Source: DATBQN01 sp963799925 (GTDB lineage Bacteria; Acidobacteriota; Thermoanaerobaculia; Multivoradales; UBA5704). From it: DNA of 64,000 nucleotides. The stretch's first letter is position 1. Every line of letters begins with the position of its first letter. A program made the position numbers and the translations under genes. Positions 1 to 8,570 of the stretch are shown here, piece after piece. A model generated the notes under the pieces. That model was not told the DNA's origin and made no database searches. It saw nothing but the letters and a program-made list of their open reading frames with translations. The stretch lies in contig CAWCYZ010000004.1 of assembly GCA_963799925.1 (NCBI GenBank), positions 1,364,001 through 1,428,000 on the forward strand, given 5' to 3'.

Positions 1-288
1 ACGAAGAGGGTGGCGGACTCGGCGCGGCCGAGCTCGCGCAGGCGGCGGGTGAGATCGGCCGGCAGGCGGGCCGTCCGCCAGTCGCCGCGGAAGCTCTGCG
101 CCTTGCCGCGTGGGTGGTCGGTGGGGAGCTCGAGCACCTGCGGCTTGTCGGCCAGCGCGGCGCGCCAGAAGGCGAGGAGGCGCTGGGTCTCGGCGTCGGT
201 GGAGCGATGCGCCGTGGCGTAGGGGGGCCGCGGCGCCGGCGGCAGCGCGGCTTCGGCGGCTTCGGCGCCTGTCGGCGACGGCGGCTCT
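1..288 (-). CDS. Condensation domain continuation, part 3 of 3, runs off the left edge
   Basis: This is the central part of the same condensation domain in the third frame. It begins with a Pro/Ala-rich loop, then PPYATAHRSTDAET, LLAFWRAALADKPQVLELP and the conserved TDHPRG plus SFRGD stretch that follow the catalytic half of condensation domains. The gene continues beyond base 1, presumably into an adenylation domain. The reading frame here is supported by the domain pattern, not by a start codon. Confidence 0.7.
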
Positions 289-290
289 CC

Positions 291-1124
291 CCGCGCCGCG
301 GTACAGCCGGGCGAGCTCGCCGAGGAGCACCTCGACGGACCAGAAGTCGGCGGCGATGTGATGGACGGCGAGCCACAGCACCGGCTCCCGGCGGCCCCGC
401 GCGACGAGGCCGGCACGGAGGAGCGGCCCGGCGGCGAGGTCGAACGGCCGGTAGGCGCGATCGGCGAGGCGCCGCGCCAGCTCCTCGTCGCTCCAGGCGG
501 CGCCGTCCTCCTCCAGCCATTCGACGGGCGGTCCGGCGATCGGCCGCGGCGCCGGCTCGCCGGCCGATTCCGCGAAGACCGTGGAGAGCGCCGGATGGCG
601 CGCCGCGAGAGCGAGGAGCGCGGCATGGAGGGCGTCAACGTCGACGTCGCCCACGACGCGCGCCGCGCCGGCGAGCACGTAGGCGGCGCTCTCCGGCGCC
701 AGGCGATCGAGGAGCCAGAGCGCGCGCTGGCCGGGCGAGACGGCCCCCGGCGCGCCGTCCTCAGCACCGGCTCCGGCGGCCGGCGGGTCGTCGGCCAGAC
801 GCCGCAGCACCTCGCCGGCGAGGTCGGCCGGCGTGGCGCCCTCGAGCAGCCAGGCCATGGGGAGGGCGACGCCGAGCTCCGTCTCGACGACATGGGAGAG
901 CTCGATCGCCTTGAGCGAGTCGAGGCCGCTCGCGGTCAACGGCCGGTCGTCTGCGAGCTGCCCGGAGGGAAGGCCGAGGATTCGCGCCAGCCGACCGCCG
1001 AGCACCGCGGCGAGCGCCGGCCGCCGCGCCTCGACCGGCACCGCGAGGAGCATCTCCCGCGCCGCGGGAAGGGCGGGCTCGTCCGCTTTCCGCTCGGCCG
1101 CCGGCGCCGGCTCGGCAGCTCTCT
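291..1124 (-). CDS. Carrier protein plus first part of condensation domain, part 2 of 3
   Basis: This continues the FAAL gene after the indel at 1125-1131. An Ala/Glu/Pro-rich linker is followed by an acyl/peptidyl carrier domain with the phosphopantetheine motif GLDSLKAIEL (Ser codon 916-918). A condensation domain begins near 760 with SPGQRALWLLDRL. Its catalytic motif reads HHIAADFWS (340-363), with Phe where peptide condensation domains usually have Gly; such a form is familiar from condensation domains that take an acyl chain from an upstream ACP. The expected role is coupling the fatty acid to the first amino acid. A second frame break lies at the C4 run 289-292; dropping one base restores a typical linker. 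What follows downstream is outside the window. Confidence 0.8.
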
Positions 1125-1125
1125 C

Positions 1126-2939
1126 CCCCCCGCCGGCCGGCCGGCGAGCTGGGAGGCCAGGCTGCCGTCGAGATAGGCGGCGCGACAGGCGCGGCGCTGT
1201 ACCTTGCCGCTCGAGGTCTTGGGGACCGCGCCCTCACGCACCAGCAGGAGGTCGTAGAGCTGCGCCTCGTGCTCGGCGGCGACGGCGGCGCGCGCCGCGT
1301 CGGCGATCTCGCCCAGGTCTTTCGCGTGGCGGTCGACCTCCTGCACGACGACGAGCCGCTCGGCGCCGTCGAGGTCGGCGGCGAACGCCGCGCCGCAGCC
1401 CGGGCGCATCGAGCGATGGCTCGCCTCGACGGTGCGCTCGATGTCCTGCGGGTAGAGGTTCCTGCCGCGCAGGATGATGAGGTCCTTGAGGCGGCCGGTG
1501 ACGAAGAGCCCGCCGGCGGCGTCGGCGAAGCCGAGGTCGCCGGTGCGGAGGTACGGCTCGCCGTCCCTGGTGCCCGCGGCGCCCGCGGCGGCCGGGTCCG
1601 CCGTCCGATCCGCGGCCCGATTCGCGGCCCGATTCGCGGCCGACACCAGCCGGCCGCCGAAGTCGCGCGCCGTCTCCTCGGGGCGCCGCCAGTAGCCGCC
1701 GGCGACGCTCGGCCCGCGCACCCAGATCTCGCCCACCTCGCCGGCGCCGAGCGGGCGGCGCGACTCGGGCTCGACGATCGCCACCTCCTGGCCGAGCCAG
1801 GCCGTGCCGCAGCCGACGAGCGTGCGCGCCGCCTCGCCGTCCGCGGCCGCGACGGCGCGCCCCTGCTCGAGCGGCGCCGCCGCGACGCTCGCGATCGGCG
1901 GCCCCGTCGAACCGCGGGGCGGCCCGGCGACGAAGAGGGTCGCTTCGGCCAGGCCGTAGCAGGGGTACCAGGCGCCGGCGCGGAAGCCCACCGGGCCGAA
2001 GCGCCGGGCGAAGCGCTCCAGGGTCTCGGCGCGCACCGGCTCGGCGCCGTTGAAGGCCACCTCCCAGCTCGCGAGGTCGAGCCGCGAGCGCTCCTCGTCG
2101 TCGATGCGGGAGGCGCAGAGCTCGTAGGCGAAGTTCGGGCCGCCCGAGGTCGTCGCCCGGTAGCGGCTGATCGCCTGCAGCCAGCGCGCCGGCCGCTGCA
2201 GGAAGGCGACGGGCGACATCAGCACCGCCCGCGCGCCCAGGTAGAGGGGCTGCAGGACGCAGCCGATGAGGCCCATGTCGTGGTAGAGCGGCAGCCAGCC
2301 GACGACGACCGAGCGCACCGACTGGCCGAAGGCGCGGCGGATCATCTCCTCGTTGTGGAGGAGGTTGCGATGGCTCACCATGACGCCCTTGGGCGCCGCG
2401 GTCGAGCCGGAGGTGTACTGCAGGAAGGCGAGGCTCTCGGCGGTGATCGCCGGCTGGCGCCAGGCGTCGGCCGCCGCCGGATCGAGGGCGTCCGTCGCCA
2501 CCAGGGTCAGGGCGTCGAAGGCCGCCGCGCCCGGCCCCATCGCCCGCAGCTGGGGGAGGAGCGAGGACTCGGTGAGGGCGAAGCGCGGCCGGGCGTCGGC
2601 GGTGACGGCGAGGAGGCGAGGCAGGGTGCGGGCGGAGCGCGGCGGGTAGGCGGGCACGGCGACGACACCGGCATAGAGGCAGCCCAGGAAGGCGGCGACG
2701 AACTCGAGGCCGGGGGGATAGAGGAGGAGGGCGCGCTCGCCGGCGGCGCCCCGCGCCTGGAGGTGGGCGGCGATCGTCCGCGCCCGGCGATCGAGGTCGG
2801 CGAAGGTGAGCGTCGCCGCCTCCTCGCCCGCCGCGTCGAGGAAGGTGTAGGCCCTCGCCTCCGGGCTCTCCGCGGCGCGGGCGCGGAGCACCTCGACGAA
2901 GGTGGGAAGCGCCATCCGAGAGCTTGAAGAGGGAGTCAT
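1126..2939 (-). CDS. Fatty acyl-AMP ligase (FAAL) domain, part 1 of 3 of a lipo-NRPS starter gene
   Basis: This domain would activate a free fatty acid as acyl-adenylate and load the carrier protein encoded just after it, starting a lipopeptide. The sequence shows the adenylation motif YTSGSTAAPKG (about 2390-2425), LPLYHDMGLIG (about 2265-2296), the FAAL-typical RGRNLYPQDIE (about 1441-1473) and the closing TSSGK lysine region (about 1203-1221). It resembles the second FAAL of this window (from 38657). The ATG at 2939 is the first good start; an in-frame ATG at 2915 is also possible, and no strong ribosome site is visible. The frame breaks in a run of seven C (1125-1131); one added base continues straight into the linker and carrier domain. 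Fatty acid length cannot be read from the sequence. The domain assignment is firm. Confidence 0.88.
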
Positions 2940-3045
2940 TCAGCCGCGGCCCGAAGGCCTGTAAGTCTCGAGAAATGTTCTGTTTAGTAAGGGCAATCGA
3001 CGTCTCTCGCCTCGCCAAGAGCACAGTGTCCAAAAGGAGTCAAAC

Positions 3046-3213
3046 GTGACAGGGGCGGCCCGGTGGCGGGGGCGTCGCCCACCCCGGCCACGAGCTGCGA
3101 GTCTACGGCTGGACGGCGCGCGAGCGGCCGCTCGTCTGCGTCCCACCGACGGCTCGGGCTACGCCGCGGGCTCGCGCTTCGGCGGGACAGTGAGGCCGCC
3201 GTTCACGCTCAGC
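3046..3213 (+). pseudogene. Decayed N-terminal fragment, probably PIG-L/LmbE-like deacetylase
   Basis: A good ribosome site (AAAGGAG) stands six bases before a GTG at 3046. After about 7 codons the sense moves to another frame giving VAHPGHELRVYGW and RPLVCV, then to a third giving PTDGSGYAAGSRFG. The order AHPGHELR then LTDGSG is what I remember of a PIG-L-like family, where the canonical metal motif is AHPDDE. The piece is only about 55 codons and needs at least two frame changes, so it is a remnant, cut before the toxin-antitoxin locus. The family assignment is from memory of motifs and is uncertain. Confidence 0.4.
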
Positions 3214-3257
3214 GAGCCCGACGGAGCCCCCCGCCTGGGGTCACCGGGGCGTCATGG

Positions 3258-3307
3258 ATGTTGGAGCGATGGACAACACTCCCCCGTGTTGTTATCATCT
3301 CCAACAT
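3258..3307 (+). promoter_or_regulatory. tumE-tumA promoter inside a 50-bp nested dyad operator
   Basis: Two inverted repeats share one centre: outer arms ATGTTGGAG (3258-3266) and CTCCAACAT (3299-3307), inner arms ACAACAC (3273-3279) and GTGTTGT (3286-3292). Inside lies a good sigma-70-like promoter: TGGACA (3270-3275), 17-bp spacer, TATCAT (3293-3298). Transcription would begin about 3304-3306, at the ATG itself (3306), so the mRNA is predicted to be leaderless. The dyad covers the promoter and start codon, as expected for autoregulation by the DNA-binding antitoxin. Confidence 0.7.
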
Positions 3308-3587
3308 GAAGGCCGAGCCGCTGTTCCGTGAGCGGCAAATCGTCGCCGCAGACGCGTTCGTGGAATTGGTGGTGTGGCAGGTTCCCAGGCCAGCGCCTGG
3401 CAGTGCGCACGGTTTCAAGTATCGGTTGGCTCTCGTGGTGAACGGCGTGTGTGTGCTGCGCTACGACAACGAGGCGGGCAAGGGTGATCACAGGCACCTC
3501 GGTGGGGAGGAAGCTCCTTACTCTTTCACCACGCCGGCACAACTGCTCGCCGACTTCTGGAACGACGTGGACCCGTGGAGATCCTGA
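3306..3587 (+). CDS. tumE: TumE-family (DUF6516-like) toxin
   Basis: A 93-residue protein with the look of TumE/DUF6516 toxins: an N-terminal strand-rich segment (IVAADAFVELVVWQVP), a central FKYRLALVVNGVCVLRYDNE and a charged GKGDHRHLGG stretch, then FTTPAQLLADFWNDV. It is the first gene of a two-gene operon; its stop is one base before the ATG of the antitoxin-like gene. No ribosome site precedes the ATG, which fits the leaderless promoter that overlaps it. Base composition is clearly lower in GC than the NRPS genes around it, suggesting acquisition. I infer a growth-inhibiting toxin from family and pairing; the biochemical activity cannot be seen here. Confidence 0.75.
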   Translation: MKAEPLFRERQIVAADAFVELVVWQVPRPAPGSAHGFKYRLALVVNGVCVLRYDNEAGKGDHRHLGGEEAPYSFTTPAQLLADFWNDVDPWRS

Positions 3588-3588
3588 T

Positions 3589-3930
3589 ATGCATACCGTG
3601 ACCCTGGAAGTCTCAACTCGCGAGGAGGCCGATCGCCGTTTCCTGCGCGCCGTCGAGGGCCAACCCCAAGGGGCGTTCATCAGCTTCGAGACCCCAGCGT
3701 TATTGTTCAAGGTGTTGACGCAGAAGCGATGGGAGCTGCTTTCAGCCATGACGGGTGAGGGTCCCATGACCTTGCGTGAGGCGGCCCGCCGGGTCGGGCG
3801 GGACGTGAAAGCCGTGCACGGCGACGTTCATGCGCTGCTCACCGTCGGAATCCTGCAAAAGACAGCTGCAGGCCGGATCGTGTTCCCGTTCGATGCCGTG
3901 CGCGTCAATTTTGTGCTGCAGGCGGCCTGA
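3589..3930 (+). CDS. tumA: TumA-type antitoxin, winged-helix DNA-binding protein
   Basis: A 113-residue protein with the HVO_A0114/TumA pattern: an N-terminal segment FISFETPALLFKVLTQKRWELL followed by a MarR-like winged helix (TLREAARRVGRDVKAVHGDV as the recognition helix-turn-helix, VGILQKTAAGRIVFPFDAVR as the wing). It should neutralise the preceding toxin and bind operator DNA, most likely the 50-bp dyad at 3258-3307. It is translated with the toxin (one-base gap between stop and ATG). GC is lower than the surrounding synthetase genes, as for its partner. Confidence 0.75.
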   Translation: MHTVTLEVSTREEADRRFLRAVEGQPQGAFISFETPALLFKVLTQKRWELLSAMTGEGPMTLREAARRVGRDVKAVHGDVHALLTVGILQKTAAGRIVFPFDAVRVNFVLQAA

Positions 3931-4015
3931 TCCATGGGGCTCGGGCGGCGCTGGCGCCCCGACCATCTCTCTGCTGGATGGTGGAGGAAGCGCGAGGACG
4001 GCCTGACGAGAGCGG

Positions 4016-4381
4016 TCATCCCGGATCGTTCGGGTTGGGCTTCGGGGCGGCGTCGCCTTCGGGGGGCGGCAGGGGGATGGCGGCGAGGCGGCAGCCGGCG
4101 GCCAGGATCGTGGCCAGGAAGGCCACGGTGATCGCCAGGCTGGTGCCCTGCCAGAGACCGCCGAACCACCGGCGGAGCTCGTAGGCGAAGACGTTCGCCT
4201 GGCCGCCGTACATCTCCAGCTGCCGGAGGGACTGTTTGCTGTCCTCCATGTTGCCCAGGGGATCTTCGGGCGGCGGCGCGGCGGTCCGGTAGATCACCAG
4301 GGCGGCGAGGAGACCGGCGATCAGGATCGCGTGGCTCAGGATGCGGAGCGTCCTGGTGCGCGCGGCTGGTGTGACGCTCAT
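4016..4381 (-). CDS. Conserved small membrane protein, two predicted transmembrane helices
   Basis: A 121-residue protein. Two hydrophobic segments, about residues 15-30 (ILIAGLLAALVIY) and 78-95 (LAITVAFLATILAAG), flank a conserved-looking hydrophilic core with DPLGNMEDSKQSLRQLE and YGGQANVFAYELRRWF. I recall the SKQxLRQxExYGGxAN pattern from uncharacterised bacterial proteins; no function is known to me. The ATG at 4381 has a GAGGGGG ribosome site upstream. A longer frame to 4729 exists but reads as non-coding before this start. The C-terminus is Pro/Asn rich. It is divergent from the LanB-like gene, sharing a 245-bp intergenic region that must carry both promoters. Confidence 0.65.
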   Translation of the reverse strand: MSVTPAARTRTLRILSHAILIAGLLAALVIYRTAAPPPEDPLGNMEDSKQSLRQLEMYGGQANVFAYELRRWFGGLWQGTSLAITVAFLATILAAGCRLAAIPLPPPEGDAAPKPNPNDPG

Positions 4382-4626
4382 GCTTGGGTTCCCCCTCGCC
4401 GCGTCGCCGGTCGAGAGATCTGCCCGGCGTCCGGCATGCGGGGGGATTCTATGGGGCTCGCAGATCCAGCGGACCGGGTCGGTCGATTTCCCGTGGGACG
4501 GCTCGGCCCGGCCCCGGGCCGCGGCAGCGCTTACGCTCGGCGCGAGAGGCTTACCGGGGGTCGGGCAAGGCTCATGCTCCGCGCGATAGGCTGACCTCTC
4601 CGCGAGGACGGTCAACTTGACGAGGC

Positions 4627-7326
4627 ATGACGACCATGAAGCGCAGCCGAGAACTGCCGGATCCCTCCGACTCGCACCTGGAATCTGCGGGCGACCACGC
4701 TGCCGGCCGGGGCGATCCCGGTCGCTCACGGCCGGACGCCCCGCTCCCCGGCCATCTCCTGCCGCTGGCGGGCGAGCCCACCGGCCAGTGGGCGCTCTGG
4801 CGCACCTTCGCCGTGCGCGGCGCCGGCTTCCCGGCGGCCGATGTCCTGCGATTGGCGGATGCCGCCTGCGCGGCGGCGGCCGATCGGCTGAGCGCGGCGG
4901 AGGCGGCGGCGGAAAGGCTGCGCCAGACCGCGCTCGAGGTGCTGCGCGGCGAGCTGCCGAGCGTGGGCAAGAGCCGGCTCGATCCCCGCGTCAAGGCGAT
5001 CCGGCGCCTCGAGCGGCGGCAGCCCGCCGCGGCCGCGGGGCTCGGCCGGTCCGCGGCGGCGGCGCTCGCGGCGTGGGAGGAGGCGGCGGCGCGCGCCGCC
5101 GCCGAGACGACAGTCTATGAGGCCGCCTTCGCGGCGGCTGAGGACCGCCTCGAACAGGAGCTCCGCGGCGTCGCCACGAGCCCGCGCTTCCGCGAGGCGG
5201 TCGTCTGGCAGAACCGCCATGCCGTCGAGACGGGGCTCGAGCCCTTCCTGCGCCGGCGAGAGGGGGCGGCCGGCGCCTCGGCCCGTCGCCGCGGGCAGGT
5301 CCAGATGATCGCCTCCTATCTCCAGCGCTACTGCACCAAGAACGACTCGATCGGATTCTTCGGTCCGGTCGGTTGGGGCCGGCTGGGAGAGGGCCGCGAG
5401 GCGATCGCCGTCCAGCCCGGCGAGGACCTGCTCGCCTCGCGGCAGGTCTACTTCGAGGAATGGGCGATCGACGCCATCGCCCAACGGCTCGCGGCGGACG
5501 TGGCGATGCGCCCCTGGCTCGCCCCCCGGCGCTCGCCGTACCTGCGGCGGGAGGGCGATGGTTACCTCACGCCGAACGGCGCCAGGATCGAGCTCGGTCC
5601 GCTCTCCGGCGCCCTCATCGCCGCCTGCGACGGCACGCGCTCGGCACGCGTGCTGCTGCGGGAGCTGGGTCCGGCCCTCACCCCCGACCAGGAGGCGACC
5701 CTGTGGGGGCTGCTCGCCGACTTCCACGCCAAGGGCCTGATCCGCTGGTCGTTCCAGATCCCGCTGTCGATGACCGCCGAGCGCACGCTGCGGGACCTGC
5801 TCCTGGAGGTCGAGGAGGAGCCGCTGCGCGAGGGCGCCCTCGCGCTCCTCGACGAGGTCGTCCGCGCGCGCGACGAGGTTGCCCGTGCGCGCGGCGACGC
5901 CGAGGCGCTCGGGCGCGCCCTCGCCGAGCTCGAGGCGACCTTCACGCGCGCTACCGGCCGGCTCGCGACGCGCGGCGACGGCCAGCTCTATGCGGGACGC
6001 ACGCTGATCCACGAGGACTGCCGGCGCGACCTCGACGTCGAGCTCGGAGCGCCCTTCCTGGCCGAGATCGCTCCGGCCCTCGGCCTCGTCCTCGATAGCG
6101 CCCGCTGGATCACCCAGCTCGTCGCGCGGAGCCACCGGGAGCGTTTCGAGGCGACCTACGCGCAGCTGAGCCGCGACCGAGGCACGCCGCAGGTCGACCT
6201 GCTGAGCTTCGCCCGCGCCGCCGTACCGCTCCTGCTCAACCGGGAGACCCGCCAGATGCTCGAGCGCGAGATGCAGGACCGGTGGGAGAGGGTCTTGCAG
6301 ATCCCGGAGGGGGCGCGGCGGATCGTGCGCAAGAGCGCCGAGCTCGGCCCGCGGGTGGCCGAGGAGTTCGCCGCGTCCAGCGCCGGATGGGTCAAGGCGC
6401 GCTACCACAGCCCCGACCTCCTCATCGCCGCTCCCAGCGTCGAGGCGATCCGGCGGGGCGACTACGAGGTCGTCCTGGGAGAGCTGCACGTCGCCATCAA
6501 CACCCTCGATCGGGCGGTCCTCTTCTCGCAGCACCCCGAGCCCGAACGGCTCCGCGCCGCCATCGAGTCCGATCTGCCGGAACCGTGCGTGATTCCGGTG
6601 CTGCCCAAGTGGGGCCAGGAGGAGGCGGTGGCGGGGCTCGGCTTGCCGATCTGGGCGGCCAACGGCCGGCTGGACCTCGCTCTGCGCTCGCCGAAGGACT
6701 TCTACCTCGACCTCTCGCTCGACCCTCCCGGCTTCCCGCCCTCGCAGGTCCTGCCGGTCGGCGAGCTCGTCGTCGAGGCGGCCGACGGCGGCCTGGTCGT
6801 CGCGACCCGCGAGGGCGGCGCCCGCTTCGACGTCATCGACTTCTTCCAATTCGTCCTGATGGCGCAGGTCATCAGGGCCTTCCGCGTGTCGCCCCCCGGC
6901 AGCCACACGCCGCGGGTCACCATCGACCGGCTGGTGGTCAGCCGCGAGAGCTGGAGCTTCGCTACCGGCGGGCTCGGCTGCGCTCAGGAGCCGACCGCGC
7001 CGCGGCGCTTCGCCGCGGTCCGGCGCTGGGCGGCAGAGCACGAGCTGCCGCGTTTCCTCTTCGCCAAGCCGCAGAACGAGGGGAAGCCGTTCTACGTCGA
7101 TCTCGAGAGCCCGGTCCTCGTCGAGGTCCTCGCCAAGGCCGTCCGCGGCGCGGCGAAGGCGGACCCGCGAACGCCGATCCACCTCTCCGAGATGTTGCCC
7201 GGCCACGATCAGCTCTGGCTGCCCGATTCCCAAGGCAACCTCTACACCGCCGAGCTGCGGATGGTGGCACTCGATCTGGCGCGTCCAGGGGAGCCGGGAG
7301 TGCGGACGACGAAGTCGGAGGGGTGA
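4627..7326 (+). CDS. LanB-type protein (lantibiotic dehydratase N-terminal domain only), paralogue 1
   Basis: An 899-residue protein of the Lant_dehydr_N family. The signature region reads SYLQRYCTKNDSIGFFGPVG, the counterpart of RxxxxPFGLF in lantibiotic dehydratases; the C-terminus has the family ending DLESPVLVEVL, LSEMLPGHDQLWLPD and YTAELRMVALD. It stops there, so the roughly 250-residue SpaB-type elimination domain of full LanB enzymes is missing. Such short LanBs in other systems attach glutamate or other amino acids from aminoacyl-tRNA to a peptide (PEARL-type). No precursor peptide, LanC cyclase or protease is visible nearby, whereas NRPS genes are, so the substrate could be a carrier-bound peptide (inference). 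It shares the motif GACGAGGCATG at the start with its paralogue at 9582. The frame is intact. Confidence 0.8.
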   Translation: MTTMKRSRELPDPSDSHLESAGDHAAGRGDPGRSRPDAPLPGHLLPLAGEPTGQWALWRTFAVRGAGFPAADVLRLADAACAAAADRLSAAEAAAERLRQTALEVLRGELPSVGKSRLDPRVKAIRRLERRQPAAAAGLGRSAAAALAAWEEAAARAAAETTVYEAAFAAAEDRLEQELRGVATSPRFREAVVWQNRHAVETGLEPFLRRREGAAGASARRRGQVQMIASYLQRYCTKNDSIGFFGPVGWGRLGEGREAIAVQPGEDLLASRQVYFEEWAIDAIAQRLAADVAMRPWLAPRRSPYLRREGDGYLTPNGARIELGPLSGALIAACDGTRSARVLLRELGPALTPDQEATLWGLLADFHAKGLIRWSFQIPLSMTAERTLRDLLLEVEEEPLREGALALLDEVVRARDEVARARGDAEALGRALAELEATFTRATGRLATRGDGQLYAGRTLIHEDCRRDLDVELGAPFLAEIAPALGLVLDSARWITQLVARSHRERFEATYAQLSRDRGTPQVDLLSFARAAVPLLLNRETRQMLEREMQDRWERVLQIPEGARRIVRKSAELGPRVAEEFAASSAGWVKARYHSPDLLIAAPSVEAIRRGDYEVVLGELHVAINTLDRAVLFSQHPEPERLRAAIESDLPEPCVIPVLPKWGQEEAVAGLGLPIWAANGRLDLALRSPKDFYLDLSLDPPGFPPSQVLPVGELVVEAADGGLVVATREGGARFDVIDFFQFVLMAQVIRAFRVSPPGSHTPRVTIDRLVVSRESWSFATGGLGCAQEPTAPRRFAAVRRWAAEHELPRFLFAKPQNEGKPFYVDLESPVLVEVLAKAVRGAAKADPRTPIHLSEMLPGHDQLWLPDSQGNLYTAELRMVALDLARPGEPGVRTTKSEG

Positions 7327-7385
7327 GATCGCGGCGGGTCGACGCGGGTGCGGCCACCTGGGAACCAGGCTTCAGAGCCGCTCCA

Positions 7386-8150
7386 CTAGCGCCTCCGCCA
7401 CGGCAGCGAGTCCGCCACCACCCAGGCGGCGCCCATCACGGTGAGATTGAGGACATTCTCGCTCAGGACCGTATGGCTGGAGGGAGCGGCCAGGAGCATC
7501 GGCCCGTGCACCAGCAGGGTGAAGGACGCGAACATGGCGGTCAGCAGGATCGTGGCGAGGCGGGCTTGCACGCCGGTCAGGATCGCAATGCCCGCCGCGA
7601 TGAGGCCAACCCCGGTCGCATAAGCCCAGAACTCTTGCGAAGGCGGCAGCCATTTGGGGACCAGAGGGGCGGTGAGGTTCAGGTAGAAAAAATGCGCTCC
7701 GCCGAACAGCAGCGCGCAGAGCCCGAAGGCCAGTTGGCCCAGGCGCGTGAGGCGTGCGGCCAGGGCCGCATCGATCTTGGCGCTGGCGGCGTAGACGATC
7801 AGGCCGCCCGCCGCGATCGCGAGCTGCTCGGCGGCGCCGCTGTAGGCGCCGAACTCGGCGTAGTGGGCGAGCACCACGCGGCCGTACATCAGGATGACGA
7901 CGATGAGCGCGTAGTAAGCGGTGAGCGCCGCGGCGCCCCAGGCCGTGGTCCGACGCCACTCGACGGCCGCGCCCGCGACGAGCAGGAACGCAGCGGCGGC
8001 ATAGGCCAGGGCGGTGCGGGCGGGAAAGTCCTTGGGCACCGGCTGCCCGAGGTCGAAGTTCCCCCACGCCAGGCAGACCATGCCCAACGCCATCACGCCC
8101 AGGCCGTACACGCGCCAGCCGAAGGCCATCGGCGTCTTTTCCGCGGTCAT
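7386..8150 (-). CDS. DoxX-like integral membrane protein
   Basis: A 254-residue protein with about seven hydrophobic segments: VYGLGVMALGMVCLAWG, LAYAAAAFLLVAGAAVEW, ALTAYYALIVVILMYGRV, LAIAAGGLIVYAAS, LAFGLCALLFGGAHFFYL, YATGVGLIAAGIAILTGV and LATILLTAMFASFTLLVHG. The order and the late GVGLIAAGIAIL segment resemble the DoxX/DUF4267-like membrane family. The ATG at 8150 has GGGTGAAA upstream. The open frame extends upstream into the C-terminus of a dehydrogenase remnant without a stop, so an annotation starting at 8246 would be a false fusion. The gene converges with the LanB-like gene (58-bp gap). GC is somewhat lower than neighbours. The role is unknown. Confidence 0.65.
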   Translation of the reverse strand: MTAEKTPMAFGWRVYGLGVMALGMVCLAWGNFDLGQPVPKDFPARTALAYAAAAFLLVAGAAVEWRRTTAWGAAALTAYYALIVVILMYGRVVLAHYAEFGAYSGAAEQLAIAAGGLIVYAASAKIDAALAARLTRLGQLAFGLCALLFGGAHFFYLNLTAPLVPKWLPPSQEFWAYATGVGLIAAGIAILTGVQARLATILLTAMFASFTLLVHGPMLLAAPSSHTVLSENVLNLTVMGAAWVVADSLPWRRR

Positions 8151-8201
8151 GAATTTTTCACCCGCGACTATACAACTAGCCGGCCAGCTCTGACGTCCCC
8201 G

Positions 8202-8289
8202 GCCGGTGGGCCGCACCATGACCTTGATCGCCTGGCGCTCGTTCATCGCCCGGTAGCCGTCGGGAACCTCGTCGAGGCGGATGGCCCGG
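8202..8289 (-). pseudogene. C-terminal remnant of a zinc-dependent alcohol dehydrogenase
   Basis: Read on the minus strand the stretch gives RAIRLDEVPDGYRAMNERQ followed by AIKVMVRPTG, the classic C-terminal end of medium-chain zinc alcohol dehydrogenases (LDEAPxGYxxFxxxxxxKVxLxP). Nothing else of the enzyme is present: upstream it gives way to 20-bp tandem repeats, and downstream it has lost its stop and runs in frame into the DoxX-like gene. It is a scar of a lost gene. Confidence 0.55.
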
Positions 8290-8551
8290 GAGAGCTCGGC
8301 GCGCGGCGTGGTAGCTCGGCGCGCGGCGCGGTAGCCCAGCGCATCGAGCGGAAACCCGGCGCGCGGTGCGGTAGCCCAGCGCGCGGCCGGGAAGGCGAGC
8401 GCATCGAGCGGAAGCCCAGCGCGTGAACGGGAGAACGAGCGCGCGGCCGGGAAGCCCGGCGCGCGAACGGGAAGCCGGGCGCGTGAACGGGAAGCCGGGC
8501 GCGCGAACGGGAGAGCCGAGCGCGCGGCCGGGAAACCCGGCGCGCGACGGA
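8290..8551. repeat. Degenerate 20-bp tandem repeat, about 13 copies
   Basis: About thirteen head-to-tail units of 20 bp (a few 21) with consensus GAAGCCC(G/A)GCGCGCGAACGG and variants such as GTAGCCCAGCGCATCGAGCG. The period is not a multiple of three and no conserved protein reads through it, so it is non-coding. It abuts the dehydrogenase remnant on one side and a second repeat family on the other. Confidence 0.75.
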
Positions 8552-8570
8552 GCGAGCGGAAGAGTGCGGG

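Noticed and set aside
1234..3033. A 599-codon minus-strand frame overlapping the FAAL
   Set aside because: It is Arg/Pro-rich text in the wrong frame of the FAAL, with no conserved motif.
8151..8246. N-terminal extension of the DoxX-like gene from the ATG at 8246
   Set aside because: The extra residues read as the C-terminus of an alcohol dehydrogenase; the ATG at 8150 has its own ribosome site and begins the membrane protein.
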